Origin: DASSUW01 sp963844205
Lineage (GTDB): Bacteria > Actinomycetota > Thermoleophilia > Solirubrobacterales > Solirubrobacteraceae
Direction: 5' to 3'
Length of the DNA stretch: 64,000 nucleotides
Assembly (NCBI GenBank): GCA_963844205.1
Contig: CAWJNK010000012.1
Coordinates: 593,604 to 657,603, forward strand
Part shown: positions 6,499-16,808 of the stretch, in pieces
Layout: each line of letters begins with the position of its first letter
Position numbering within the stretch: position 1 is the stretch's first letter
Made by a program: the position numbers and the translations under genes
Notes under the pieces: model-generated
Seen by the model: the letters and a program-made list of their open reading frames with translations, nothing else
What the model was told of the DNA's origin: nothing
Databases searched by the model: none

Positions 6499-9400
6499 GC
6501 GGCGCGGGCGCGGCCGATGACCTCGGCGACCTCCACTCGGGAGGTGACGCCGAGCTTGGCGAAGATGCGGGTGAGGTTGCCTTCGACGGTCTTCTCGGAC
6601 AGGAACAGCTCGCCGCCGATCTCGCGGTTGGTGCGGCCCTCGGCGACGAGGTCGGCGATCTCGCGCTCGCGGCCGGAGAGGGCGTCGAGCCCCTCGCCGC
6701 CGCCGCGGCGCTGGCGGGCCGCCACGCGCTCGCCCAGGCGGCGCAGCTCGCGTGCCGCCTCGTCCCGGTAGCGGGTGGCGCCGAGCGCCGAGAGCTCGGC
6801 CTCGGCGCGGGTGAGCTCGCGGACGCCGTCGTCGCGCCGGCCGGCGGCGGCCAGCGCCACGCCCGCGAGCGTGCGGCAGCGGGCGGCGGTACCCGGTGCC
6901 GCGACGGCGTCGGCGCGCTCCGCCGCCTCGAACGCCAGCGCGGCGGCGGCCTCCGCATCCCCGGCGTCGAGCGCGATCGAGGCCCGCGCGTGCAGGAGCC
7001 AGGCCTCCGCGAACGGCAGCCCGAGGCCGTCCAGCGCCGCCTCGCTGCGGTCCGCCCACGCCTCGCGCGGCCTCGCGGTCGCCGCGGGCCAGCTCAGCGC
7101 GCGCGAGCGCGGCGTACATCCAGCCGCGGCGCCCTGGCTCGATCGACGGGAAGTCCGGCATGCCGACCGCCCGGAACGCGGCCAGGCAGCGGTCGAGCTC
7201 CCCGAGGTCGGCCCACATGACGCCGAGATGGGCATGGGTGCCGCGAGTCAGCACGCTGTCGTCGAGCCCGTCGAGCAGCGCGACCGCCTCGTCGCCGGAC
7301 GCCCGCGCGCGCTCGCCGTCGCCGAGCGCGGCGGCCGTCCACGCGTCCGCCACCAGCGCGAAGCCGACGAGCTGGCGGTTGCCGGCCAGACGCGCCGATT
7401 CCACGGCCGCGTCGGCCGTCTCGGCCGCCTCGGCGAGCTGCCCGCGCACCTCGAGCGCGTGGGCGAGCCCGACCATCATCGGGATCACGAACTGGCCCTG
7501 CCCGATCGTGCGCGACAGGTTGATGCCGCGCCGCAGGTGGCGGATCGCGTCGTCGTAGTGCTCGCAGAAGTACGCGGCGAAGCCGAAGTAGTACGGCGCG
7601 TCGAGCCGCATCATGAGCTGGTCGTCGGGCAGCGCGTCGATCAGGGCGGCGGCCTGCGCGCAGGCCTGCTCGGCCGCCGCGGCGTCGCCGCGGTTGTACT
7701 CGGCGAAGCACAGCAGGGCGGTGGCGAGCGCCTCGAGGCCGCGGTCGGAGAGCGCCCGCGCCGTCGCGGCCGCGCGGCCCGCCCACTCGCGCATCGCCTC
7801 GAAGTCGCTGTCGTAGAGCGCGTCGGCGGCCAGCTCGGCGTGCAGCGCCGCGGCCGCGGCGCTGTCCTGGTCCCCGAGCGACTCGAGCGCGTCGAGCAGC
7901 CGGGCGTGGGCGGCGTCGTGACGGCCGAGCAGGTTCTCGCACGCCGCGCAGGCGGCGATGAGCCGGACGCGCAGGTCGGGCAGGTCGACGAGCGCGAGCG
8001 CGGAGACGAGCGCGCCGAGCGCCCGCTCGAGCCGCCCGGTCGCCGCGAGCGCGCCCGCCAGCGGGACGAGCAGCGCGAGCCGGCGCGTCGGGTCCACGAG
8101 ACCCGGCGCGGTGCCGCCCGACGCGGCGAGGTCGGGCGCGACGGCGGCGGACGCGGCGAGGTCGGGCGCGACGGCGGCGGACGCGGCGAGGTTGGGCGCG
8201 ACGGCGGCGGACGCGGCGAGGTTGGGCGCGACGGCAGCGGACGCGGCGAGGTCGGGCGCGACGGCGGCCGAGGCGGTGAGGTCGGGCGCGGCGGCGGCCG
8301 AGGCGGCACGACTGGGCGGGGTGGCGTCCGACGGCCCGGGGCCGCCGTCGCCAGGCGGCGCGTCGAGCAGGCGCAGCGCGGTGTCGAACCAGCGCGCGGC
8401 GACCGCCGGCGCCCGCGCCGCGGCCTGATGTCCGGCCTGCTCGAGCACCGCCACCGCAGCCTCGTCGCCGATCCGGGCGGAGCGCTCGACGTGGTGCGCC
8501 CGTGCGGGGAGGGCGCCCGGCCGGTCCGCGAGCGCGTCCGCGGCGCGCGCGTGGGCTTGCAGCCGCCACGCCTCCCCGGCTCCGTCGTAGACCGCACGGC
8601 GCACGAGCGGGTGGCGGAAGCGGTAGCGGCGCGCGACGTCGGTCGGCCCGGCGAAGCCCGCCGCCAGCAGCTCGTCGATCGCCGCCAGCGCGTCCGGCTC
8701 GCCGAACCCCGCGGCGGCCGCCGCCAGATCGAGGTCGAACGGCTCGCCCGCCACCGCGGCGCCCCGGCCCAGCGCCTGGGCCCGCGAGCTCAGCGCGGCG
8801 AACTCCTGCCCGAGCGCGGCCGCGACGGCCGGCGGCACGCCCACGGCGTCGGCCTCCTCCCCCGCCGCGACGCCGGCCCGCACCGGCGCGCGCGACAGCT
8901 CCTCGAGGTAGAAGGGGTTCCCGCCGCTCTGGCGGTAGACGACCGGCTGCGGCGGGGCGCCCAGCAGCGCCTCGGCCTCGGCCTCGGTCAGCGGCCCGAG
9001 GCCGACCTCCGTGACCATGCCGTCTCGGGACGCGGCGTCGAGCGCCGCCAGCAGGCTGTTCGGCACCTGCCCGGCGCGGAACGCGAGCGCGACGAGGATC
9101 GCGGCCGGCGGCGGCCGCCGCAGCAGGTGCGCGACCAGCTCCAGCGACGCGTCGTCGGCCCAGTGCACGTCGTCGAGGATCAGCACCACGGGATGGCCCA
9201 TCGCCATCCGCTGCAGCAGCGCGCGCACCGCGCGGTAGGCGTGGAAGCGCTCGTCCTGGAGCCCGCCCGCGGCGGCCGGAGCGGCCGACGGCAGGACGCG
9301 CGCGAGCTCGGCGACGCGGTCGCCGATCAGCGCCTCGAGCCGGCGCTCGCCGAGCGAGGCGACGTGGTCGTCGAGCGCGTCGACCCAGATCGCGAACGGC

Positions 9401-9627
9401 AGCTCGCGCTCCAGCTCGGCGCCGCGGCCCACGAACACGGGATGGCGGCGCGCGGCCGCGCGCTCGGCGAGCTCGCCCAGCAGCCGCGTCTTGCCGATGC
9501 CCGGCTCGCCGCTGATCACCAGCCAGCGCGGGCGGCCGGCGCGCAGCAATTCCAGCGCAGCCTCGACCGCCGCCAGCTCCTGGCGGCGCCCGACGAACCG
9601 CTTCTTCGCCTGTATTGCCGACGCCAC
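6492..9627 (-). pseudogene. Large AAA-ATPase LuxR-family (LAL-type) regulator, frameshifted
   Basis: Starting at a GTG at 9627, the protein has an N-terminal ATPase: P-loop GEPGIGKT at about residues 40-47 and Walker B VVLILDDVHWAD near 165. A winged-helix/TPR-rich middle follows. After a frame change at about 7063-7070 comes a C-terminal LuxR helix-turn-helix (LSGREREIADLVAEG ... VEGNLTRIFAKLGV). The two frames join cleanly at DREAAR/REAWADRS if one base is removed, or two added, in a GCGCGCG run. The gene span, 3136 bases, is one over a multiple of three. An Ala/Pro linker near 8120-8310 is encoded by a 30-bp tandem repeat. The ligand is unknown. Functional if the indel is an assembly error. 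Confidence 0.85.
8117..8312. repeat. In-frame 30-bp tandem repeat inside the LuxR-type gene
   Basis: Units of 30 bases start at 8121, 8151, 8181, 8211, 8241 and 8271, with a degenerate seventh at 8301. On the coding strand they give a ten-residue repeat, APDLAASAAV, forming a flexible Ala/Pro linker between the ATPase part and the TPR-like part of the regulator. Because the unit length is a multiple of three, copy number can change without breaking the frame. Confidence 0.9.
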
Positions 9628-9710
9628 GACTGCCGCGACCCTAATCGACGCCCCGCGCCCCGAACAACCGTGCCAGCCGCACCTTCGGGAACGCGCGTAG
9701 GCTGCGCGGC

Positions 9711-10349
9711 GTGCACGATCTGAGCCCAGAGGAGCTGCGCGTCCTCGGCTGCCTGCTCGAGAAGCAGCGCACGACGCCCGACACGTATCCGCTCAGCCTC
9801 AACGCCCTGCGCGCGGCCTGCAACCAGTCCACGAACCGCGAGCCGGTCGTGGCCTACGACGAGTCGACGATCCGCGACGCGCTGGAGCGGCTCCGCCGCC
9901 GCGGCTTCACGCGCCTGACCAGCTACCACGGCAGCCGCACGGCCAAGTACCGCCACCTGCTCGACGACGCGCTCCAGATCAGCCCGGAGGAGCAGTCGCT
10001 GCTGGCGGTGATGATGCTGCGCGGCCCGCAGACGCCGGGCGAGCTCCTGCAGCGCACCGAGCGGCTGTTCCACTTCCCCGACTCCGCCGCGCTTCATGCG
10101 GTGCTCGACCGGCTGCTCGAGCGCGAGCTGGCGACGCGCTACGACCGTCGCCCCGGCCAGCGCGAGGAGCGCTACGGGCACCTGCTCGGCGACGAGGCCG
10201 AGGCGCCCGCCCCGGTGGTCGCCGCCGCCCCGCCCCCGCCTCCGCCGGCGGCGCCGCCCCCCGACGACGACCGCCTCGACCGGCTCGAGCGCGAGGTCGC
10301 GGAGCTCCGCGCCGAGGTCGCCGCCCTACGGGAGGAGCTGGGCGCATGA
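9711..10349 (+). CDS. YceH-family (DUF480) protein
   Basis: The product is 212 residues, starting at GTG 9711. It opens with the family's hallmark, LSPEELRVLGCLLEKQ, then TPDTYPLSLNALRAACNQ, and carries two winged-helix domains (about residues 3-80 and 90-160). A Pro/Ala-rich linker leads to a C-terminal coiled coil (LEREVAELRAEVAALREELG). YceH proteins are putative DNA-binding proteins of unknown role. The last bases overlap the next gene's start (ATGA), so it is co-translated with the flavoprotein downstream. Confidence 0.92.
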   Translation: MHDLSPEELRVLGCLLEKQRTTPDTYPLSLNALRAACNQSTNREPVVAYDESTIRDALERLRRRGFTRLTSYHGSRTAKYRHLLDDALQISPEEQSLLAVMMLRGPQTPGELLQRTERLFHFPDSAALHAVLDRLLERELATRYDRRPGQREERYGHLLGDEAEAPAPVVAAAPPPPPPAAPPPDDDRLDRLEREVAELRAEVAALREELGA

Positions 10350-11798
10350 AGTTCGAGCAGCGCAAGCGCTGGCGCAACCACACGGGCAACCAGTGGGTCG
10401 AGCCGCTGCGGATCTACCGCCCCGCGACGCTCGCCGAGCTGCAGGAGATCGTGCGCACCGCCGAGGCCGACAAAGCCACCGTGCGGGCGGTCGGATCGGG
10501 GCACTCGTGGTCGGACGTCGCGCTGACGACGGGCTACCTCGTGCGCACCGACCGGCTGGGCGACCCGCTCCCGCTCGATTGCGTGCGCCGCGACCACGGC
10601 GACGAGACGCTCGTGCGCGTCGAGGCCGGGATGCGCATCCGCGAGCTCAACCAGCACCTCGCCGACCAGGACCTCGCGCTCTCGCAGATGGGCGGGTACG
10701 ACGCCCAGACGGTGGCCGGCGTGGTGTCGACCTCGACCCACGGCTCCGGCCTCGAGTTCGGCCCGCTGAACGACTTCGTCCGCTCGCTCGACCTCGTCGC
10801 CGCCGGCGGCCGGGTGCACCGGATCGAGCCCGCCCACGGGCCGACCGACCCCGCCGCCTTCGCCCGCGCCCACCCCGACTGGGTCCTGCACCAGGACGAC
10901 GACACCTTCGACGCGGCCGCCGTGAACATGGGCTGCATGGGCGTCATCTACGCGGCGACGCTCGCCGTCGAGGGCGCCTACTGGCTGACCGAGGCGCGCG
11001 AGCTGTCGACGTGGTCGAAGGTCCGCGGCCAGATCCCCGCCGCGCTACAGGCCAACCGCCACTACGAGCTCTACCTCAACCTCTATCCGGGCGAAGACGG
11101 CGAGCACCGCTGCATCGTCTGCCGCCGCAACCGCACGCGCGACCCACGCCGCCGCCGTCGGACCGACCGCCTGCGCCGGCACTGGTGGATCGAGCTCGCC
11201 AGCCGCTCGAAGGTGATCCCGTTCGTCGGCAACCTCGCGCTCGACCTGCATGCCCGACAGCGCGCCGAGGCGCACCGACCAGCTGCTCGGCGCGCTGGCC
11301 GACAACGAGTACACCGGCGCCTCGTACAAGGTGCTCAACATCGGCGCCGCCAACCTGCTGCCCGCGTACTCGTCCGAGCTCGCCGTGCCGCTCGCCGACG
11401 ACAAGTACCTGCGCGCGATCGACGCCTTGATCGGCGTCGCGGCCCGCCACCGCGACCTCGGCGCCGTCTACCACACCGGCCTCGTCGCCCTGCGCTTCGT
11501 CCGCGCGTCGCCCGCCTACCTGTCGATGATGCACGGGGGCGACACGATGATGATCGAGCTGATCCAGGCGACCGAGACCGAGGGCGGCTACGAGCTGCTC
11601 GGCGCCTACGAGGAAGCCTTGTACGAGCTCGACGGCCGGCCGCACTGGGGCCAGGTCAACACGCTCACCGGCAGCCATGACACGCTAGCCCGGATGTACC
11701 CCGAGTACGGCCGCTGGCTGAAGGTCCACGACGAGCTCAACGCGAGCGGCGTGTTCGACAGCCCGTTCGCCAAGCGCGTCGGCATCACTCGCAGGTAA
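10346..11798 (+). pseudogene. FAD-dependent D-arabinono-1,4-lactone oxidase/GULO-like oxidoreductase, frameshifted
   Basis: The N-terminal PCMH-type FAD domain has GSGHSW (His53, the usual covalent FAD attachment site in aldonolactone oxidases) and VSTSTHGSG. The C-terminal ALO domain continues in another frame from about 11250, with PRRTDQLLGAL, AVYHTGLVALRFV and the HWGQVN motif near the end. One extra base around 11245-11252 (CTGCATGCCC) explains the break, and the span of 1453 bases is one over a multiple of three. Restored length is about 483 residues, normal for the family. It oxidises a sugar lactone or alditol; the exact substrate cannot be told. It overlaps yceH by four bases. Confidence 0.88.
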
Positions 11799-11844
11799 GC
11801 GAGAGCCAACCTTTCGACAAGCGACGGCCGCGAGAGTTCGCGGC

Positions 11845-13164
11845 ATGGGTGAGCTCCTTCCGAGGGTGCTGGGCAACGACGTAGAGGTCGAGAGCGTGGG
11901 CGGCCGGAGGCGCTACGCGAACCTCGACTACGCCGCCAGCACGCCAGTCATGACCGACGTCTGGAACGCCGTCGAGGCGTTCATGCCGTGGTACAGCAGC
12001 GTCCATCGCGGCAGCGGCTACAAGTCGCAGTTCGCCACCGCCGAGTACGAGGGGGCGCGCGACGTCGTGGCGCGCTTCGTCGGCGCCCGGCCCGGCGACG
12101 GCGTCGTGTTCGTCCGCAACACCACGGAGGCGATCAACGTTCTCTCCGCCTCGCTCCCGGCCGGCACGCGTGTGCTGAGCAGCCCGGTCGAGCACCACGC
12201 GAACATGCTGCCCTGGCGCCGCCACGACGTCCGCCTGCTGCCGTTCACGAGCTCCGCCGACGAGCTGCTCGACGCGACCGACCACGCCTTGCGGGCGGAG
12301 CGGACCGACCTCCTGGCCGTCACCGGCGCCTCCAACGTCACCGGCGAGGTGTGGCCGGTCGCCGAGCTCGCCGCGCTCGCGCACCGCCATGGCGCCGAGC
12401 TGTTCGTCGACGCCGCCCAGCTCGCCCCGCACCGCGCGATCGACATGGCGCGCTCGGGGATCGACCACCTCGCGCTCTCCGGCCACAAGCTCTACGCGCC
12501 GTTCGGCGCCGGGGCGCTCGTCGGCCGCCTGCGCGACGGCGAGCCGCTGCTGGCCGGCGGCGGCGCGATCAAGCTCGTCACCGTCGACGAGGTCACGTGG
12601 GCACCCGCGCCCGACCGCTACGAGGCCGGCTCGCCCAACACGGTCGGCGTCGTCGCGCTCGCCGCGGCGTGTCGCCGCCTGATGGCGCTCGGCATGGACG
12701 CCGTGGCCGCGCACGAGCGGTCGCTCGCGGTGCGGATGTGGACGGCGCTGGAGTCGATCCCCGGCCTCGAGCTGCTCACGCTGTGGCCGCGGGGTACCGT
12801 CGACCGCGTCGGCGTGGCCACCTTCACCCTCGCCGGCTTCCGCGACCCGCTGCTGGCCGCGATCCTGAGCGCCGAGCACGCGATCGGCGTCCGCCACGGC
12901 TGCTTCTGCGCCCACCCGCTGATGACGCACCTCCTCGGCGTCCCGCCCGCCCAGGAACAACGGCTGCACGCCGAGCTGCGCGCCGGCCGCAGTCCGCTGC
13001 TCCCAGGAGCGGTGCGCGCCAGCCTCGGGCTGGGGACGACGGTCGAGGACATCGATCGGCTGACCGGGGCGCTGCGCGAGATCGCGGTCCAGGGCCCGCG
13101 CTCGGACTACGTCCACGTGCCCGAGCACGACGAGTACCGCCCGGTGGAGGCCATGGCGGCCTGA
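11845..13164 (+). CDS. PLP-dependent class V aminotransferase, cysteine desulfurase-like
   Basis: The product is 439 residues. LSGHKLYAPFGAG holds the PLP-binding Lys215. The Asp of VDAAQLAPH and the SPVEHHANMLPW block are typical of the CsdA/SufS branch. Near the C-terminus GCFCAHP has Cys353 and Cys355 where SufS-type enzymes carry the sulfur-accepting Cys, though the surrounding sequence is not the classic RSGxHCA. No Fe-S assembly genes are adjacent, so an isopenicillin-epimerase-like or other lyase activity is also possible. It probably acts in the cytosol as a homodimer. Confidence 0.85.
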   Translation: MGELLPRVLGNDVEVESVGGRRRYANLDYAASTPVMTDVWNAVEAFMPWYSSVHRGSGYKSQFATAEYEGARDVVARFVGARPGDGVVFVRNTTEAINVLSASLPAGTRVLSSPVEHHANMLPWRRHDVRLLPFTSSADELLDATDHALRAERTDLLAVTGASNVTGEVWPVAELAALAHRHGAELFVDAAQLAPHRAIDMARSGIDHLALSGHKLYAPFGAGALVGRLRDGEPLLAGGGAIKLVTVDEVTWAPAPDRYEAGSPNTVGVVALAAACRRLMALGMDAVAAHERSLAVRMWTALESIPGLELLTLWPRGTVDRVGVATFTLAGFRDPLLAAILSAEHAIGVRHGCFCAHPLMTHLLGVPPAQEQRLHAELRAGRSPLLPGAVRASLGLGTTVEDIDRLTGALREIAVQGPRSDYVHVPEHDEYRPVEAMAA

Positions 13165-13182
13165 CCCGGTAGGTTCGCCGCC

Positions 13183-13392
13183 ATGAGCGAACACGTGTAC
13201 AAGTCGGTCGAGATCACCGGCTCCTCGCCGGAGGGCGTGACGCAGGCGGTCGACCGCGCCGTCGCGAAGGCGTCCGAGACCGTGCGCCACCTCGACTGGT
13301 TCGAGCTGATCTCGGTGCGCGGGCAGATCGCCGACGGACGCGTCGCCCATTACCAGGCGACGCTGAAGATCGGCTTCCGGCTCGAGGACTAA
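13183..13392 (+). CDS. Dodecin (flavin-storage protein)
   Basis: The product is 69 residues, the full dodecin length. It opens MSEHVYKSVEITGSS, followed by the helix AVDRAVAKASETVRHLDWFE. The Trp in HLDWFEL is where dodecins stack riboflavin or FMN, and the protein ends in the typical third strand HYQATLKIGFRLED. Dodecins assemble as hollow dodecamers that buffer free flavins. The gene lies 18 bases after the aminotransferase stop, and the TerC gene begins almost at its stop codon. Confidence 0.95.
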   Translation: MSEHVYKSVEITGSSPEGVTQAVDRAVAKASETVRHLDWFELISVRGQIADGRVAHYQATLKIGFRLED

Positions 13393-13396
13393 GTAA

Positions 13397-14392
13397 CTGC
13401 TGGACGTCACCCTCGCCGCGTGGGCGGGCACGATCGGCGCGATCGTCGTCCTGCTCGCGATCGACCTGCTGCTGACCGGCCGCGGTGGCCACGTCGTCGC
13501 GTTCCGCGAGGCGGTGGGGTGGTCGGCCTTCTACGTCGCCGTGGCGATGGTCTTCGGCGTCGTCCTCGGCGTGGTCGCGGGCTGGGACTTCGGCGGCCAG
13601 TACTTCGCCGGCTACATCGTCGAGAAGAGCCTGTCGGTCGACAACCTCTTCGTCTTCCTGATCATCATGACCACCTTCGCGGTGCCGGCCGAGCACCAGC
13701 ACAAGGTGCTCACGATCGGGATCGTGCTCGCGCTCGCGATCCGCGGCGTGTTCATCGGGCTCGGCGCGGCGCTGCTGTCGGCGTTCTCGTTCATGTTCCT
13801 CGTCTTCGGGCTGCTGCTGATCGGCACGGCGATCCAGCTCTTCCGGCATCGCGACGAGGACCCGTCGGTGGAGGACAACGCGGTCGTCGCCGTCGCCCGC
13901 CGCGTGCTGCCGCTCACCGACCGCTACGACGACGGGCGGCTGGCGACGCGGATCGACGGGCGCCGGGTGCTGACGCCGCTGTTCCTCGTGTTCCTCGCCA
14001 TCGGCAGCACCGACGTCCTGTTCGCGCTCGACTCCATCCCCGCGGTGTTCGGCGTCACCGAGGAGGCGTTCATCGTGTTCGCCGCCAACGCGTTCGCGCT
14101 GCTCGGGCTGCGGGCGCTGTACTTCCTCGTGCACGGGCTGCTCGACCGGCTCGTCTACCTCTCGACCGGGCTCTCGCTCATCCTCGCCTTCATCGGCGTC
14201 AAGCTCGTCCTGCACTACCTGCACCTGCAGGACGACTCGGTGCCGGAGATCTCGACCGGCGCGTCGCTGGTGGTGATCATCGGCGTGCTCGCGGTGACGA
14301 CGATCGCGAGCATCGTCAAGGCGCGACGCGACCCCGACGCGCGGGCGCACCCCGGCTCGCTGCGTTCACATGACGAGCGCGAGCACCCGTGA
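13397..14392 (+). CDS. TerC-family integral membrane protein, probably CTG-initiated
   Basis: TerC signatures SLSVDNLFVFLI and STDVLFALDSIPA sit in a protein with about eight membrane helices. Such proteins handle Mn2+ or tellurite, or assist membrane protein metalation. The first ATG/GTG in frame (GTG 13514) would cut off the first helix. Upstream, the frame stays open through a helix-like stretch (TIGAIVVLLAIDLLL) back to CTG codons at 13397 and 13400, just after an in-frame TAA. GAGGA at 13384-13388 is a fair ribosome site for them. I therefore extend to 13397, giving 331 residues. Its 3' end overlaps the convergent cyclase gene by 27 bases. Confidence 0.85.
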   Translation: MLDVTLAAWAGTIGAIVVLLAIDLLLTGRGGHVVAFREAVGWSAFYVAVAMVFGVVLGVVAGWDFGGQYFAGYIVEKSLSVDNLFVFLIIMTTFAVPAEHQHKVLTIGIVLALAIRGVFIGLGAALLSAFSFMFLVFGLLLIGTAIQLFRHRDEDPSVEDNAVVAVARRVLPLTDRYDDGRLATRIDGRRVLTPLFLVFLAIGSTDVLFALDSIPAVFGVTEEAFIVFAANAFALLGLRALYFLVHGLLDRLVYLSTGLSLILAFIGVKLVLHYLHLQDDSVPEISTGASLVVIIGVLAVTTIASIVKARRDPDARAHPGSLRSHDEREHP

Positions 14393-15124
14393 CGGGCTGC
14401 CGGTCCCGTCCACGAGCTTGAGCGGCGCGACGACGATCACCGCTCCCGTCGGCGGCAGCTCGGCCAGGTTCGCGAGCTGGGTGATCCCGTAGCGGCCGGC
14501 GCCGAGCAGGAAGTGGTGGACGGGGAACGGCGGGTCGAACGCGTGCGCGGCGCCCGCGTCGGTGCCGACCGTCTCGACCCCGAAGCCCGCGATCGGCGCC
14601 TCCTCGGCGAGCCAGCGCGCACACTCGGCGTCGGGGCCGGGCGTGCGGCCGCCGTTGAGGAAGGCGTCCTGGTCGCCGGCGCGCGCGTCCCAGCCCGTGC
14701 GCAGCAGCAGCCACGCGCCGTCCGGGAGCGCGCCGTGCTCGACCTCGAAGGCTCGGACATCCTCGACGGTCAGCAGGTAGTCGGGGTCGTCGGCCGCCTC
14801 GGCGGACTTGTCGATCACCACGGCCGGCCCGACGAGCCGCGCGGGCGGGACGCTCGCGACGTCCTCGCCGTCGCGGCCGGTGATCCAGTGCACGGGCGCG
14901 TCGAAGTGCGTGCCGACGTGCTCGCCGACCTCCAGCACGTCCCACGCCCAGGCCGGCCCGGCGTCGTCGTAGCGGCTGAGCGGGCGGCGGCTTAGCCCCG
15001 GCGTGTTCGCGAACGGCTCGGGGAGCTGCAGCACCGGCGTGCGTTCGCTGAGCGGCTGCGTGAGATCGACGACGCGGACGTCGCCCGCGGCCAGCGCTGT
15101 CACGAGATCTCCGAGCAGGGGCAT
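14366..15124 (-). CDS. Cyclase-family (kynurenine formamidase-like) metal hydrolase
   Basis: The product is 252 residues. The signature HVGTHFDAPVHW matches the HxGTHxDxPxH metal-binding motif of the cyclase/KynB superfamily, preceded by the DLTQPLS opening. The later half has FGVETVGTD and the ending typical of this family. It probably hydrolyses a cyclic or formyl amide. It lies 12 bases downstream of the ThDP enzyme in the same direction, so they are probably co-transcribed and act on connected substrates; the pathway cannot be told. Confidence 0.88.
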   Translation of the reverse strand: MPLLGDLVTALAAGDVRVVDLTQPLSERTPVLQLPEPFANTPGLSRRPLSRYDDAGPAWAWDVLEVGEHVGTHFDAPVHWITGRDGEDVASVPPARLVGPAVVIDKSAEAADDPDYLLTVEDVRAFEVEHGALPDGAWLLLRTGWDARAGDQDAFLNGGRTPGPDAECARWLAEEAPIAGFGVETVGTDAGAAHAFDPPFPVHHFLLGAGRYGITQLANLAELPPTGAVIVVAPLKLVDGTGSPSRVLALVM

Positions 15125-15136
15125 GCGTTCTCCTCT

Positions 15137-16804
15137 TCAGTGACCGCGGAAGGCCTCCTCGAGCCAGTCCGCGCAGATGTCGGGGTCGACCCTCGCGTCG
15201 AGCACCAGCGGGCGGTCGCGGGTGGCGAGCCACTCGCGGACGGCGTCGAGGTCCTCGACGCTGCGGGCCTCGACGCCGCGGCAGCCGGCCGCCTCGGCGA
15301 GCGCCGCGAAGTCGGTGTCGGGGAACTGCGCGAGGTCCACCGCCTCGCCCATCGGGCGGAAGTGGTGGACCTCGGCGCCGTAGGCCGCGTCGTCGTAGAT
15401 CACGACCAGCAGCGGGAGCCCCAGGCGGCCGAGCGTCTCGAGCTCGGGCAGCGCCATCAGCGCGCCCCCGTCGCCGAGCGCGGCCACGGTGAGCCGATCG
15501 GGGCGCGCGATGGCCGCGCCGATCGCGTTGCCGAGCGCGAGGCCGACGCACTGGAAGGCCTGCGGGAAGACGAAGCCGGTGGCGTCCGGGACGCGGAGGT
15601 ACATCGACGGCCACCCCATGAAGTGGCCTGAGTCCACCACCACGGTGCGCTCGAGCGGGAGCAGGGCGTCGAGCGCGATGGTGAGCGTGCGCGGGTCGAG
15701 CCGGCCCGGCGCCGCCTGATCCTCGTACGGCTGATCGCGCCAGCCCCCGGCCGCGATCTCGGCCGCGAGCGAGTCGGTGCGGCGGCCCGCGCCGACGATG
15801 GTCGTCGGCGCCGCGGAGGCGGCCCCGACGATCGTCGTGCCCGCGAGCGCGGCGACGAGCGCCTCGGCGGTCGCGCTCGCGTCGCCGACCACGCCGACGT
15901 CGACCGGCCGGTGCGCGCCGATCGCGTCGGCGTCCAGATCGACCTGCGCGACCCGAGCGTCGGGCGCGATCAGTGTCCCGTGGCGGGTGGTCCATTGGTT
16001 CATCGCCGCGCCGAACGCGACCACCGCGTCGGCCTCGCCGAGCAGCCGGGCGGCGAGCGGGGAGGAGAACCCGCCGGCGATGCCGAGCGCGAACGGGTCG
16101 CCCTCGAACAGGCCGTTGGCGACCGCCGACGTGGCCAACACCGCGCCGGTCAGCTCCCCGAGCCTGCGGAGCGCCGGCCCGGCGCCGGCCAGCACCGCGC
16201 CGCGGCCCGCGACGATCGCGGGCCGCTCGGCACCGGCCAGCAGCGCGGCGAGCTCGTCGACCGAGCCGGGCCGCGGCGGCGCGAGCTCTGGCAGCGGCGG
16301 GGGCAGCGACGGGTCGCACTCGGCCGCCTGCACGTCGAGCGGCAGCATCAGGACCACCGCGCGCCGCTCGACCCGCGCGCGCCGCACCGCGCGCGCGACG
16401 TCGGCCATCGCGGTGGCCGGCCCGTGCACGCGCTCGGCCACGGCGCCGACCGCCTCCACCAGCCCGGCCTGGTCGATCCGGAAGTTCGACCGCAGGGCGG
16501 CGGCCGGCACGTCGGCCGCGAGCACCAGCAGCGGCGTCCGGCTCTTGGCCGCCTCCGTGAGCCCGGTGATCGTGTTCGTGAGCCCGGGCCCCTGGTGGAC
16601 GCTGCACGCCGCCAGCCCGCCGCTCACGCGCGCGTACCCGTCGGCCATGCAGATCGCGCCGCCCTCGTGGCGCGCTGCGTGGAACGGCACCCCCGCGTCA
16701 CGCAGCGCGTTGGTGACGGTGAGGTTGCCGCTGCCGAGCAGGCCGAAGACGGCGTCGACGCCGAGCGAGGCCAGCGCCCTCCCGACGGCCTCGGCGACCT
16801 TCAC
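15137..16804 (-). CDS. Thiamine diphosphate-dependent enzyme of the acetolactate synthase/benzoylformate decarboxylase family
   Basis: The product is 555 residues with the three-domain layout: N-terminal Pyr domain (RHEGGAICMADGYARVSG, Glu for ThDP activation; ACSVHQGPGLTN), central Rossmann-like domain, and C-terminal PP domain (ALGDGGALMALPELETL, GDG Mg2+/ThDP site). It could be a decarboxylase or carboligase. No acetolactate synthase small subunit is nearby, arguing against branched-chain biosynthesis. It is preceded four bases upstream by a small membrane protein and followed by the cyclase-family hydrolase. Confidence 0.88.
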   Translation of the reverse strand: MKVAEAVGRALASLGVDAVFGLLGSGNLTVTNALRDAGVPFHAARHEGGAICMADGYARVSGGLAACSVHQGPGLTNTITGLTEAAKSRTPLLVLAADVPAAALRSNFRIDQAGLVEAVGAVAERVHGPATAMADVARAVRRARVERRAVVLMLPLDVQAAECDPSLPPPLPELAPPRPGSVDELAALLAGAERPAIVAGRGAVLAGAGPALRRLGELTGAVLATSAVANGLFEGDPFALGIAGGFSSPLAARLLGEADAVVAFGAAMNQWTTRHGTLIAPDARVAQVDLDADAIGAHRPVDVGVVGDASATAEALVAALAGTTIVGAASAAPTTIVGAGRRTDSLAAEIAAGGWRDQPYEDQAAPGRLDPRTLTIALDALLPLERTVVVDSGHFMGWPSMYLRVPDATGFVFPQAFQCVGLALGNAIGAAIARPDRLTVAALGDGGALMALPELETLGRLGLPLLVVIYDDAAYGAEVHHFRPMGEAVDLAQFPDTDFAALAEAAGCRGVEARSVEDLDAVREWLATRDRPLVLDARVDPDICADWLEEAFRGH

Positions 16805-16808
16805 GCGG

